Source: Streptomyces sp. Alt3
Lineage (GTDB): Bacteria > Actinomycetota > Actinomycetes > Streptomycetales > Streptomycetaceae
Assembly (NCBI RefSeq): GCF_030719215.1
Contig: NZ_CP120983.1
Span: 2,108,001 to 2,172,000 of the forward strand
Reading direction: 5' to 3'
DNA length: 64,000 nucleotides
Shown: piece after piece, positions 54,886 to 63,807 of the stretch
How the letters are laid out: each line of letters opens with the position of its first letter
Numbering within the stretch: position 1 is the first letter of the stretch
Translations under genes and position numbers: made by a program
The notes under the pieces: model-generated
Seen by the model: the letters and a program-made list of their open reading frames with translations, nothing else
Told to the model about the DNA's origin: nothing
The model's database searches: none

Positions 54886-55734
54886 GGCGCCAGCCAGGTT
54901 ACGCCGATGGCCGCGGCAAGAACACCCCGGGGCACCGTCCAACCGTTCGGCGCGTGTCCGGCCGCGTCCGGAACGCCACGAACCGGGGGCGGCGGCGAGG
55001 CGTCACCCCCGGGGCGACTTCGCCGCACCCGGGCGACCGGCTTCGCGACCGGCCGATCACACGTCCCCGCACCCTTATCCGATCATTCACTTTTGCACAT
55101 AATTATACAAACGATTCTCACCGACAAAGATCACACGCGGAAAAATCACACACACAGAGTGACAGCATCCCAGCACACACAGGATCTGGACTGCACTTCG
55201 CGACCCCTCAAGAACTTCGGACGAGGCAGCACACCGCCCTGCAAAATACGACCCACCAGCATCCACCAGGCCATTGAATAGCAGACGCGAACAGCGAATC
55301 ATCAATCGATTCCGTTCATCGGCCGACTCACCCAGGGCCAGGACGGCCGTTCGCGAGCCACTCCCCACTGCGCACAGGTGGGGAGGGGTCTTGTCGGCCC
55401 ATGCCCCGAGTCGTCGGCCCATGCCCATGAAGAGTCCCCAGAACATCTCTCGGGCAAGCGGTCGTTCGAGGGAATCGACTCATCCGCTCGGCACCTTGAT
55501 CAGGCACCGAGAACCCCCTGCGCAACCGGGCCGCCACGCGTGGCCCACTCTCTCCGGAACGAGCGGTCCGCACGATCCCAGTGGAACGGGAGCCCGCGCG
55601 ATCCACTCGGAACGCGAAGCCGCTCGATCCACACGAAACGGCGGGAGGCCGGGGGGCTCGGATCCAAGGGCAAGGGCCCGGTGCCGGAGTTGTCCGGCAG
55701 GAGATGTGCCGCCGGACCGGCCGGGCCCCACCGC
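54886..55734. other. 849-bp gene-free region with AT-rich core and degenerate repeats
   Basis: No credible coding sequence. The stretch 55075-55330 has much lower GC than its surroundings and contains the ATAATTAT palindrome near 55100. The part 55537-55650 contains about four degenerate 27-bp repeats. A direct repeat TCGGCCCATGCCC occurs twice near 55393-55425. A minus-strand 119-codon frame (55087-55446) has atypical composition and no ribosome site. Confidence 0.55.
55537..55650. repeat. Degenerate 27-bp tandem repeats
   Basis: About four imperfect units share a core like GATCCACTCGGAACG, spaced about 27 bp: CCCACTCTCCGGAACG, GATCCCAGTGGAACG, GATCCACTCGGAACG and GATCCACACGAAACG. The copies diverge by several bases each. 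Confidence 0.6.
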
Positions 55735-57582
55735 TCAGTACGGGTCGTAGGAGTCCTCCTCCTCGTAACCGTCCCGCTCGTCTGCATCCCGGCCGAGGTC
55801 GTAGCACTTGGCCCCCTGGCTCTCTGCTGGGTGCTCCTCGATGACCTCCCGGGCCCTGGCTTCACCCCAGCTGGTGACGTACCAAGGAGCGTCCGGGAGT
55901 GCGAAGTCGCGCTGGAAGTTCTCCAGCGCACACGACCTCAGAGGTTCCGGCAGCTCGTTCAACGCCGGTACGGCATCCGCGGAGAGCCCCTTGAGGTACT
56001 CGATGTCGATCGTCCCGCCGCTGCGGTGCCTCTGGACGTTCTGTTCGGCGATCAGCCCGTCGGGCGAGATCAGCCCGAAGGCGAGCACACCGACGGCCGC
56101 GCTCCCCACGACGGCGCGCGGCAGCAGCCTGGCGCCGAACACTCCGGCCGCGAGGATGAGGACGAGCACCACGCCGAGCCAGAGCTCGACGGCGGCTACG
56201 GAGATCCGGAGCCGGGTCAGGCCGAAGGCGTCCACGTAGAGGTCCATGCGCCGCAGCGCGGAGGCCACCACGACGAGCGTGAGCACGCACAGGAGACCCA
56301 GAACGCTCCGGACCAGTGTCCGGTCACCCGCTCTGCCCCGCGGGGCCCAGCGCAGGGCCAGCGCGATGACGATCAGGGTCAGCACAGTGGCCCACAACAG
56401 CTGCCAAAAACCCTGCCGCGCGTACTCGGCGGGCTTCAGTCCTGTCTCTTCCAGCACCTTGTCGTACCCGCCGAGGAGAACGACCAGCTGGAGTCCGATG
56501 AAGACGGCGAAGAGCAGGTTGAGCACGATCAGCGGCAGTGCCCACTCGGCCCTGTTCCTGGCAGTGCCCGGGCGAACGGTGATGCCGTCCCAGCGCACCG
56601 GTGCCGCGGCGCTGTAAGCGGCGGCGAGCGCTCCGAGGAGGCCGAGCACGAAGAGGAAGACGCGCCAGGGACTGTCACCGATCGATACGTCGGGGGTGAG
56701 GCTGCCCAGCAGATCGGCGAAGGCGGCGTCCGCGGACGCGAAGAGCGCGCCGAACACGATGAGCAGGACGACGGCCACCGCCGTGGTGCGCGCCACGGTG
56801 CGCACCCGGCCGCGGGAGTCGTCCGCCCGGGCGCGCACCCCGCGCCACCCCCAGCGTGCCCCGCCCGCCACCGAGGGAAGCAGGCCCACCGACCCGAGCA
56901 GCACGCCCGGCCAGCTACGGCTTCCGTGCAGGGCGAGCGAACCCAGAGCGAGGGCCGACACCATGGCGAGGAACACCGGCCACCCCGCATCGCGGAGGGC
57001 GGGGATCGCCAGGAGCGCCAAGCCGCCCAACGCCCAGACCGCGGTCCAGGGTCGCAGCCTGCGTCGTGCCGAGCGGGCCGCGAAGTAGGCTCCCAGGGCC
57101 GCGGGCACGGCAACGATCAGAAGGTTGAGCCCCAGGCCGTCCCCGAGCAGCAGCGCGCTGAGAAGGGCCGTGGCGAACACCGACCAGAGGGTGCCAGGTC
57201 CGATCGCGGGCGGGGAAGCGGCCCGCAGCCTGGTCAGCACGCCGGGCGGCTGCTGCGCCCCGCGCTGCCGGGCGTCCGTCGGCTGCGGGGACCGGAGGTA
57301 GGCGGGCACCTTCGGCACGTCCGGGCCCACGTTCTGCGGCGGAACCGGCGGACCGGAAACCCGCACCGTCCCTGCGGCCGCCCTCGCCCTGCCGGACTCC
57401 TCGGACACGGGGCCGGGCGCCGCACCGGACGCGGACTGCCCCGCGTCACCAGCCTCCGGCGACACATCGGACCCCACCGTGTCACCGGGCCCAGGCTCGG
57501 CACCGGACGCGACCTGCCCGGCGTCACCGGCCTCCGGCGACACATCGGGCCGGCTGGACGCATCGGACGAATGTTCGGACAT
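55735..57582 (-). CDS. DUF4153/DUF4173 multi-pass membrane protein
   Basis: A 615-aa protein. Residues 1-110 are an Ala/Gly/Pro-rich cytoplasmic region containing a duplicated block of about 25 residues (SPDVSPEAGDAGQ-type, starting DVSPEAGDAGQ in both copies). About eleven to twelve transmembrane helices follow from residue 130 to 520, with the typical VFGALFASADAAFADLLG and LLVLLGG segments. The C-terminal tail is acidic (DGYEEEDSYDPY). The function is unknown. ATG at 57582 with GGAGGGG upstream. Confidence 0.85.
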   Translation of the reverse strand: MSEHSSDASSRPDVSPEAGDAGQVASGAEPGPGDTVGSDVSPEAGDAGQSASGAAPGPVSEESGRARAAAGTVRVSGPPVPPQNVGPDVPKVPAYLRSPQPTDARQRGAQQPPGVLTRLRAASPPAIGPGTLWSVFATALLSALLLGDGLGLNLLIVAVPAALGAYFAARSARRRLRPWTAVWALGGLALLAIPALRDAGWPVFLAMVSALALGSLALHGSRSWPGVLLGSVGLLPSVAGGARWGWRGVRARADDSRGRVRTVARTTAVAVVLLIVFGALFASADAAFADLLGSLTPDVSIGDSPWRVFLFVLGLLGALAAAYSAAAPVRWDGITVRPGTARNRAEWALPLIVLNLLFAVFIGLQLVVLLGGYDKVLEETGLKPAEYARQGFWQLLWATVLTLIVIALALRWAPRGRAGDRTLVRSVLGLLCVLTLVVVASALRRMDLYVDAFGLTRLRISVAAVELWLGVVLVLILAAGVFGARLLPRAVVGSAAVGVLAFGLISPDGLIAEQNVQRHRSGGTIDIEYLKGLSADAVPALNELPEPLRSCALENFQRDFALPDAPWYVTSWGEARAREVIEEHPAESQGAKCYDLGRDADERDGYEEEDSYDPY

Positions 57583-57848
57583 GGGACCCCTCCCCCACCG
57601 GGGTCCGCTCGCACGGCCACATCGCGGCGCGTCGGCCCCGGCATCTCCAGGCGCACGCCCACCAAGATCGATGAGGGCGGCGTGGGCGAAAGAGTAAGTC
57701 CCCTGCAGGTTGTTCGGCCGACCAGGTCCGCCGCTGTGGCAGGACCGTGACAGTGGAAGTGCCGGCACCGGATGCGGGCCTCATGAGCGGCGGCCCCGGA
57801 GCGCCGGCCCTTCACCGGACGGTCAGCAGCCCGCCGGAGACGTGGAAC

Positions 57849-58760
57849 TCAGCGGCGCGCCGGAGCCGACGGGACCCATTCGGGCAGTTCTTCCGTCCGG
57901 GCCAGCCACTCGGCCGGCGGGGCACCGACCGGTTCCGCGGCAACGACTCCACCGACGATGGCACAGGTGGTGTCCACGTCACCGCCCGCCTGCGCCGTCA
58001 CCCAGAAGGCATGTTCGAAATCGCCGAGGTTCCGCGCCGCGGACCAGAGGGCGAACGGCACCGTGTCGTGCGCACTCGTACGACGCCCGTTGCCGAGCAC
58101 CGCCGCGACCGTCCCCGCGTCCCGGTAGTCGAGCATGTCGCGCGCCCGTCGCAGCCCGGCGCCGACCGCGCTGCGCGGGATGAGGGCGACCACACCGTCG
58201 ATCAGGCCCTCCGGCGTCGGCGGCCGCCCGGGCGCGGCCACGAGAGCGGCCGCCGCCGCGACTGCCATGGCGCCCACCACGGCTTCGCGGTGCTGATGGG
58301 TGGTGTACGAGGAGACCTCGGCCTGATGGGTGGCCTGCTCCGGATCGTCCGCGTACCAGGCGCCCAGCGGCGCGATACGCATCGCCGAACCGTTGCCCCA
58401 GGAACCCTGGCCCTGGAAGAGCGCGGACGCCAGCTCGCGCCAGTCCCCGCCTTCCCTGACCAGCCTGAGCAGCCGGTTCACCGCGGGCCCGTAGCCCCGG
58501 TCGAAGTCATGGTGACGGGCGAAGGACTCGGCGAGCGCATCCTGGTCGATGCGCTCGTGCGCGGCCAGCACCGCGAGTACGGAGGAGGCCATCTCGGTGT
58601 CGTCGGTCCACTGCCAGTCACCGGGCGGCAGGTCCCGGTCCTTGAGCAGGGGGTAGTTGGCCGGGACGAAGAACTGGGAGCCGAGGGCATCTCCCACGGA
58701 CAGTCCACGCAGGCTGGCCAGAGCGCGTTCGAAGCGGTCGTAAGCGGAGTCAGCGGTCAT
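57849..58760 (-). CDS. ADP-ribosylglycohydrolase family protein
   Basis: A 303-aa DraG-type hydrolase that would remove ADP-ribose from proteins or small substrates. Metal-binding motifs are present: GDALGSQF, QWTDDTEM near residue 50, and AQAGGDVDTTCAIVGG near residue 265, supplying aspartates for a binuclear magnesium site. GGAAGAG precedes the ATG. It starts 12 bp after the histidine phosphatase stop codon, so the two are co-transcribed. The substrate is not evident. Confidence 0.92.
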   Translation of the reverse strand: MTADSAYDRFERALASLRGLSVGDALGSQFFVPANYPLLKDRDLPPGDWQWTDDTEMASSVLAVLAAHERIDQDALAESFARHHDFDRGYGPAVNRLLRLVREGGDWRELASALFQGQGSWGNGSAMRIAPLGAWYADDPEQATHQAEVSSYTTHQHREAVVGAMAVAAAAALVAAPGRPPTPEGLIDGVVALIPRSAVGAGLRRARDMLDYRDAGTVAAVLGNGRRTSAHDTVPFALWSAARNLGDFEHAFWVTAQAGGDVDTTCAIVGGVVAAEPVGAPPAEWLARTEELPEWVPSAPARR

Positions 58761-58772
58761 CGCTCTTCCACT

Positions 58773-59432
58773 CTATCCGGTACTGCCGTACGGCTCAGGG
58801 GTGCGCCACTGTTCGAAGGGCCGGTCGAGCGTATAGCGGCCGTCAGCGCCGAGAAGCAGGGTCCGGGATTCTCCGTTCCCAGGATTGGACAGGGACTCGA
58901 ACTCCGCCACCGACCAGTGGAACCAGCGCATGCAGAAGAGCCTCATGGTCAGCCCGTGCGTGACCAGCAGGACGTTCGGGGGGTGGTCCGGCGCCTCGAA
59001 ACTGCGGTGGAGGCTCTCCAGGAACGCGTCCACCCGGTCGTACACGTCGGCCCCGGACTCGCCCTGCGCGAAGCGGTAGAAGAAGTGCCCGTAGGCGTCC
59101 CGGTAGACCTTCTGCAACCTGACGTCGTCACGGTCCTGCCAGTTGCCCCAGTCCTGCTCACGCAGCCGCGGTTCTTCCCTGACGCGCACGTGTTCAGGTT
59201 CGAGATCGAAAGCCCTGAAGGTCTCGTGGGTGCGTCGGTAGGGCGAGACGTAGACGCTCACACGCTCGTCGCCGAAGGTCTCACGCAGCCGCGTCCCCGT
59301 GGCCCGTGCCTGGCCCAGGCCCTTGGCCGTGAGCCTCAGAGCGTGGTCCGGCTCGCGTTCGTAGACCGTGTCGTCTGCGTTGCCCTCGGACTCACCGTGC
59401 CGGACGAGAACGATGCGTTGCGGTCGTGCCAT
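58773..59432 (-). CDS. Histidine phosphatase family protein
   Basis: A 219-aa phosphoglycerate-mutase-like phosphatase. The catalytic RHGESEGN is at residues about 10-17, with VSPYRRTHET, LREQDWGNW and a second catalytic His in VLLVTHGLTMRL. Members dephosphorylate sugar phosphates, nucleotides or small metabolites. It lies upstream of the ADP-ribosylglycohydrolase gene in an operon, 92 bp after the YdbC-like gene. Confidence 0.9.
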   Translation of the reverse strand: MARPQRIVLVRHGESEGNADDTVYEREPDHALRLTAKGLGQARATGTRLRETFGDERVSVYVSPYRRTHETFRAFDLEPEHVRVREEPRLREQDWGNWQDRDDVRLQKVYRDAYGHFFYRFAQGESGADVYDRVDAFLESLHRSFEAPDHPPNVLLVTHGLTMRLFCMRWFHWSVAEFESLSNPGNGESRTLLLGADGRYTLDRPFEQWRTPEPYGSTG

Positions 59433-59524
59433 GTACCGACCCTAGATGCCGTCCGGTGCGATCGAGCACCCGTACGGGCACCGTCGAGCGTATGTGACCA
59501 AGGAAACTGCCCTACGGGCCGCGG

Positions 59525-60130
59525 TCAGACGGTCCACGACGGCTCGAGCTGCACCACGTCCCCGGTGAGCGTCTCGACGTCCCGTTCCGTCTCCGCCCGC
59601 GCCTCGAGCCGAGCGGCGCTCCCGGGCCGGTACTTGCCTCGTTCGGCGCTCGACTGCCACATGGACAGCACAAGGAACTCGGGGCCCGGAGCTTCTCCGA
59701 AAACTCCGCGCAACATTCCGGGGGAACCCGCCATGGCCGGATTCCACACCCGCTGCTGCATGAGTGCGAAGTGGTCGACACGGTCCTCGTACACCCGGCT
59801 GTGCGCGACCCTGACCACGTCCGCGTCCGTGAAGTCCGGTTCGAATCCGGTCTTCACGTCGAAGCGGTACTCGAAGAGCTTGACCTGCATGTCCTTGTAC
59901 GTGCCGGACTGCGGGGCGGCCAGCCTGTCGTGCCCGCGGGCCATGAACGAGTCGTAGAAGACCCTGTTCTCCCAGAACGCGAACACGTGGGCGACATCGG
60001 GCTGCCCTCGGCTCCACCCGCCGCTCTGCGTCAGGAATCCCGGCTCACCGAGCAGTCCCGCCCACTTCCGCTGCTCCCGCTCGAAACCGTGGCGGTCGAC
60101 CACGGTGCAGCGAATCCACTTGACCAGCAC
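59525..60130 (-). CDS. YdbC-like (DUF4937) protein
   Basis: A 201-aa protein of two related ABM-type ferredoxin-like modules: MLVKWIRCTVVDRHGFEREQRKWAGL, then AHVFAFWENRVFYDSFMARGHDRLAA, and a second HFALMQQRVWNPAMAGSPGM, EFLVLSMWQSSAERGKYRP. The fold resembles antibiotic-biosynthesis monooxygenase-type dimers; no catalytic residue is assigned. It probably heads the operon with the histidine phosphatase and ADP-ribosylglycohydrolase. Confidence 0.8.
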   Translation of the reverse strand: MLVKWIRCTVVDRHGFEREQRKWAGLLGEPGFLTQSGGWSRGQPDVAHVFAFWENRVFYDSFMARGHDRLAAPQSGTYKDMQVKLFEYRFDVKTGFEPDFTDADVVRVAHSRVYEDRVDHFALMQQRVWNPAMAGSPGMLRGVFGEAPGPEFLVLSMWQSSAERGKYRPGSAARLEARAETERDVETLTGDVVQLEPSWTV

Positions 60131-60333
60131 AGAGCCATCGTACGGCGCCCGGCGTGGCGCGGGTCACGCTCCTGACGGACCGGGTCCGGCCGGCACCGCG
60201 TGGCGCACCTCTCCGGCCACACCATGGCCCGAAAGTGACGTCCATTTCCAACACGGTTGGTTTCACCGACAGTTACGGACATGATCTGAGGATGGATGAG
60301 GCCCGTCGGTCCAGCAGCGAGGAGGCACGTGTG

Positions 60334-60864
60334 ATGAGCACTCCCAACAAGGACATCGAGAAGGTCGAGGTGAGGGTCAAATGGGACCCCAGCGCCGCCG
60401 GTGAGCCGGCCAACGATCTCGACATAATCGCGGCCACGTACGGCACGGACAGGCCCTACGGCAGCCCTGCCTACCTCGTGCACTTCGACAGCCGGTCACC
60501 GGACGGGACGATCACGCTGAACCGGGACAGCCGGACAGGGCAGGGCTTCGGCTTCGACGAGGTCATGACGCTCGAACTGGAACGGTTGTCGGACGCCTAC
60601 GCCAGGGTCGTGGTGGGCGTGGCCATCCAGCAGCGCGACGGCCGCAAGACCTTCGACCGGATAGAGCACACGGCCGTGCAGATCCGCGAGGGCTACACGA
60701 TTCTGGCGGAGGACGACTTCTCGACGGTGGGGGCCGCCACCGCCGCGGTCGTGGCGGAGTTCGTCCGGGACTCCTCGGGCTCCTGGGGCTTCCGCGGGAC
60801 CCTGCGCGGATTCGACGGGGACCCTGATTCGTTCGCCGCCGAGATGGGAAGCCGCGCAGGCTGA
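60334..60864 (+). CDS. TerD family protein
   Basis: A 176-aa protein with a TerD/CABP beta-sandwich: VEVRVKWDPSAAGEPANDLDIIAATYG, SPDGTITLNRDSRTG and FDEVMTLELERLSDAYARVVVGVAIQQRDG. Acidic calcium-binding residues are partly conserved. Such genes are tellurite-resistance and stress paralogues, many per streptomycete genome. ATG at 60334 with GGAGG 8 nt upstream; a GTG at 60331 is equally usable. It is the first gene of what looks like an accessory region. Confidence 0.85.
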   Translation: MSTPNKDIEKVEVRVKWDPSAAGEPANDLDIIAATYGTDRPYGSPAYLVHFDSRSPDGTITLNRDSRTGQGFGFDEVMTLELERLSDAYARVVVGVAIQQRDGRKTFDRIEHTAVQIREGYTILAEDDFSTVGAATAAVVAEFVRDSSGSWGFRGTLRGFDGDPDSFAAEMGSRAG

Positions 60865-61447
60865 CACCGACGGGCCGCAGCCCCGGACTCCTCGTGAGGA
60901 CACCTGGGGAACTCCACGGTCCGGCCGCTCCGTGCCCGCGCCGATGGCTCTCACCGGTGCCCGCGCCTTCGGCCAGGACGTCGTGTTTCCGCCACCGCTT
61001 CCGAACCGGCGAATCCCACGCCGGTTCGAAGTGACGGCGCTCCGAAGGGGGCCGGCCGACGGCCGGCCCCCTTGGTGCACTGCTGTTCAGCGATCCGCGG
61101 GGACCGCACCGGACGCCCTGTCCGGTGCGGCCGCGGTCGTGCCACCGACGGAGAACGCATATCCCTCGCACGCGCTGTTCCTCGGGTTCCGGACCACGGC
61201 CGAGGAACCCCGTGCCCTCAACCGTGGCGCCCTGCGGTCGGCGAGTCGTCGCATCCGGTCGGCATCCCCACGAAACCGGCGCGTGCGGCCTGGGGTCCAC
61301 TCCTCTCGGTCGAGCACCGCGAGGGAGACCGACCCTCGGAACCCTGCCCCAGCGAGACGAGTAGATGGTTGGGTCGTGGTCCGCCGGAGCCATGCCGTCC
61401 TCGCCCGGACGGACTCACCCTGGCTCTCCCCCGGAGTCCGGCCCGGC
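60865..61447 (+). other. Decayed or non-coding region upstream of the integrase remnant
   Basis: 583 bp with a terminator hairpin at 61045-61073. A long plus-strand frame (60932-61639) traverses it, but only its last third resembles a protein. I see no promoter or start that would make the rest real. Confidence 0.45.
61045..61073 (+). terminator. Terminator hairpin
   Basis: AAGGGGGCCGGCC at 61045-61057 pairs with GGCCGGCCCCCTT at 61061-61073; the loop is only GAC. Likely ends the TerD transcript or an older gene. Confidence 0.7.
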
Positions 61448-61639
61448 GTGACGATCAGCGTCTGGGCGAGGAGCGAACGACTCCGCAAGCTCGGCATCCG
61501 CCTCGCGGAAACCCGCTCAACCGCACTGTTCCAGCTCGCGACCGGGCTACCCGCCGCGGTCCTCGCCCGCACCCTCGGCACAGACATCACCGTCGCCGTG
61601 AAGTGGCAGCGAGCCGCCGTCGGCGACCGGGGCACCTGA
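61448..61639 (+). pseudogene. Remnant of a site-specific integrase-like protein (C-terminus only)
   Basis: About 63 codons reading from a GTG through LRKLGIRLAETRSTALFQLA, TGLPAAVLARTLGTDITVAV and KWQRAAV to a stop. This pattern (LPAxVLAxxLG...TAVxWxRxAGxDW) is familiar from the C-termini of actinobacterial integrase-like recombinases, whose catalytic core normally precedes it. The core with Arg-His-Arg-Tyr is absent, so this is a relic. Family recall is moderate and unsupported by any search. Confidence 0.5.
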
Positions 61640-61686
61640 GCAGTCGACGGCTGGCAGATCAGAACTGAAGACAGAAAGGACGAATC

Positions 61687-62052
61687 ATGGGCGTCTACGT
61701 CTCGATCAGAGGATGGCTGGAGTGCGACGAGACACAACTCACCGCCGTCCGCGAGGTCATCGCGTCTCATGAAGACAACCACTACTCCAACGGGTGGGGC
61801 TCACCGCGCCGGCACACCAGTTGGACCCACTACATCTTCTACGGGGCTGACATCCGTGCTTCGGCCCTGGACTGGTTCGTGGATCAGATCAAGGAGATCG
61901 CTCGGATTCCCGCATCCGACGACGACGGAGACCTCGTCCAAGGACTGTTGCTCGTCAGCCACGAAGTCGAAGGACCGAGCGAATGGCAGGTCCGTGATGG
62001 CCAGCTCTTCACCTCGCCGGCCGACAGCAGACACCGATTCCTCGACGGGTGA
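61687..62052 (+). CDS. Orphan conserved protein (121 aa), possibly immunity-like
   Basis: A 121-aa acidic cytosolic protein starting MGVYVSIRGWLECDETQL, with a central aromatic motif SWTHYIFYGADIRASALDWF and DDDGDLVQGLLL. GAAAGGAC lies 6 nt before the ATG. It looks like the small, acidic, aromatic-rich proteins found in mobile regions and sometimes annotated as immunity proteins, but I recognise no named family. It lies beside the integrase remnant, 47 bp downstream. Confidence 0.65.
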   Translation: MGVYVSIRGWLECDETQLTAVREVIASHEDNHYSNGWGSPRRHTSWTHYIFYGADIRASALDWFVDQIKEIARIPASDDDGDLVQGLLLVSHEVEGPSEWQVRDGQLFTSPADSRHRFLDG

Positions 62053-62145
62053 CCCACTCATCCGACGGTTCCGATACCCGTCTCCCCCCATTGGCCCGGA
62101 GAGCCCGGGAGGCAGGGCGGGACACGCCGGGTCCCGAGGCGAAGG

Positions 62146-62667
62146 TCAGGAGTGTGGGTCAGGATTCGCCGTCGTGCCGGTCCAGGCGATCTCGAAGTAC
62201 CTGACGCGTTCGTCCTGTCCGGCCGGCCGCATCCCGGCTGCCGTCATCACGTGCTGGGATGCGATGTTGTCGTGGTCGGCGTCGCCCTTCACGCGGGTGA
62301 CGCCGCGTGCCCGCGCGAACGGCAGCAGTCCGCGGAGAGCTTCGGAAGCGTATCCGTTGCCTCTCGCTGAGGGGATGAGGCCGTAGCCGATCGTGACGCC
62401 CCCCTCCTCGTCCGGAGCTCCGTGGAAGCCCACGCCGCCGATCGCCGCACCGTCCTCGCGGCGCCGGACCTCATAGTTGCCGAACGGCTGGGGATCACCG
62501 GTGGTCGCGCAGGTACCCAGGAAGCGCCTGGCGGCCGACACGTCCCCATCGGTGGGATATCCGGGCCCCCACCGGGCACCGCTGGCCGACTCGCCCGCCA
62601 CCACTTGTTCAGCCTCGCTGACGGTCATCGGATGAAGCACGAGCCGCGCTGTCACAAGATCGTCCAT
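62146..62667 (-). CDS. GNAT family N-acetyltransferase
   Basis: A 173-aa RimJ/RimL-type acetyltransferase. The acetyl-CoA motif A is ARGNGYASEALRGLL; upstream are LVTARLVLHPMTVSEAEQVV and GAAIGGVGFHG. It would acetylate an amino group on a protein, ribosomal or small-molecule target that cannot be named. The ATG at 62667 has no clear ribosome site; a GTG at 62685 is an alternative, and the gene may have a short or absent leader. Confidence 0.82.
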   Translation of the reverse strand: MDDLVTARLVLHPMTVSEAEQVVAGESASGARWGPGYPTDGDVSAARRFLGTCATTGDPQPFGNYEVRRREDGAAIGGVGFHGAPDEEGGVTIGYGLIPSARGNGYASEALRGLLPFARARGVTRVKGDADHDNIASQHVMTAAGMRPAGQDERVRYFEIAWTGTTANPDPHS

Positions 62668-62853
62668 AGGCGGGAGGAATATCACGCGGGGCGACCAGGC
62701 CGCACTTGTATTATCCGAAAATCTCGACCACATGATCACCGGCACCGGCAGGCTGACCGCGACCGATCCCGTTGATCGCGATCAGCAGCTCCGTACTCGT
62801 CACCGGTCCACGCTCCCAGGGTCGGCGGCGTCCGGCCACAGCAGGAGACCCCC

Positions 62854-63807
62854 ATGCCGTCACGGCACCCGCAGCAGGACGTCGCCCGGGCCCAGCCGAC
62901 CGGGCCCCGGCCGCCGGCGCCGATCCCGTTCGACGTCGAGGCGGTCTTTCCGGAGCTGACCGGCACGTCCCGCGAAGTCACCCTCCTCTACCCCAGGGCC
63001 GGGCAGCCGGGCCCGGGTGACAGCTCGATCGGCGGGCCGCTGCTGTGGCCGGCCGACGAGCCCTGGCCGATGTGCGCCGAACCGGACCACTACAAGCCGC
63101 TCGACGCGCCCGTCGGACCCGAGCCGGTCGCGATGGTCCCGGTGGTGCAGCTGTACGCACGGGACGTGCCAGGCCTCGTCTTCCCGCCCGGCACCGACCT
63201 GTTGCAGATCCTTTGGTGCCCGCTCGTCCACGAGGACGACCGGTACGCGGCCAACCCTCGGCTCCATTGGCGTAGCACGGCGCTGACGACCGCCGGCCCC
63301 GTCGCCGGGGAACCGCCGCGACCGCACACGGCGGAGGCGGACTATCTGCCCCGCCCGTGCACGGTGTCCCCCACTCAGGCCGTGGAGTACCCGAACTGGG
63401 ACCTGCCGGAGGGGCTCGGCAATCTGCTCGACGAGCGGTTCGAGGACCTGAAGGAGGTACAGGGCTACGACTACTTCGAGGTGGCCACCACGCAGCAGAG
63501 CAAGGTCGGCGGCTACCCGGGGTGGACCCAGCAGCCCGACTGGCCCGACTGCGCGGGCTGCGGCACCCGCATGGAACACCTGCTCAGCGTCACCGCGACC
63601 GAACCGGACACGGGTCGTTGGCTCCCCCTGGCCGACCGGGACCCACACCGGGACGGGGCGACGGTCCCGTCCTGGCGGGCCGAGGCCGATCCCGCCACCC
63701 TCGACACATTCGGGCACGACATGTGCCTGGGCGACCTCGGCGGCATGTATTTCTTCGTCTGCCGCACCTGCCCCGACACCCCGTACACCCACCGCTACGA
63801 CTGCTGA
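62854..63807 (+). CDS. DUF1963 family protein
   Basis: A 317-aa cytosolic protein of the YwqG-like DUF1963 family. Features are IGGPLLWPADEPWPMC, LQILWCPLVHEDDRY, YFEVATTQQSKVGGYPGWTQ, and two CxxC pairs (CAGCGTRMEHLLSV and CRTCPDT) that may bind zinc. AGGAGA lies 7 nt before the ATG. The function is unknown; relatives occur near toxin and polymorphic effector loci. Divergent from the GNAT gene. Confidence 0.85.
   Translation: MPSRHPQQDVARAQPTGPRPPAPIPFDVEAVFPELTGTSREVTLLYPRAGQPGPGDSSIGGPLLWPADEPWPMCAEPDHYKPLDAPVGPEPVAMVPVVQLYARDVPGLVFPPGTDLLQILWCPLVHEDDRYAANPRLHWRSTALTTAGPVAGEPPRPHTAEADYLPRPCTVSPTQAVEYPNWDLPEGLGNLLDERFEDLKEVQGYDYFEVATTQQSKVGGYPGWTQQPDWPDCAGCGTRMEHLLSVTATEPDTGRWLPLADRDPHRDGATVPSWRAEADPATLDTFGHDMCLGDLGGMYFFVCRTCPDTPYTHRYDC

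Noticed and set aside
55087..55446. Minus-strand 119-codon frame in the AT-rich region
   Set aside because: No ribosome site, no family resemblance, and cysteine-rich odd composition; it only exists because the region has fewer stops on that strand.
60932..61447. 5' two thirds of a 235-codon plus-strand frame
   Set aside because: Only the last 63 codons resemble a protein (the integrase tail); the rest is low-complexity with a terminator hairpin inside it.
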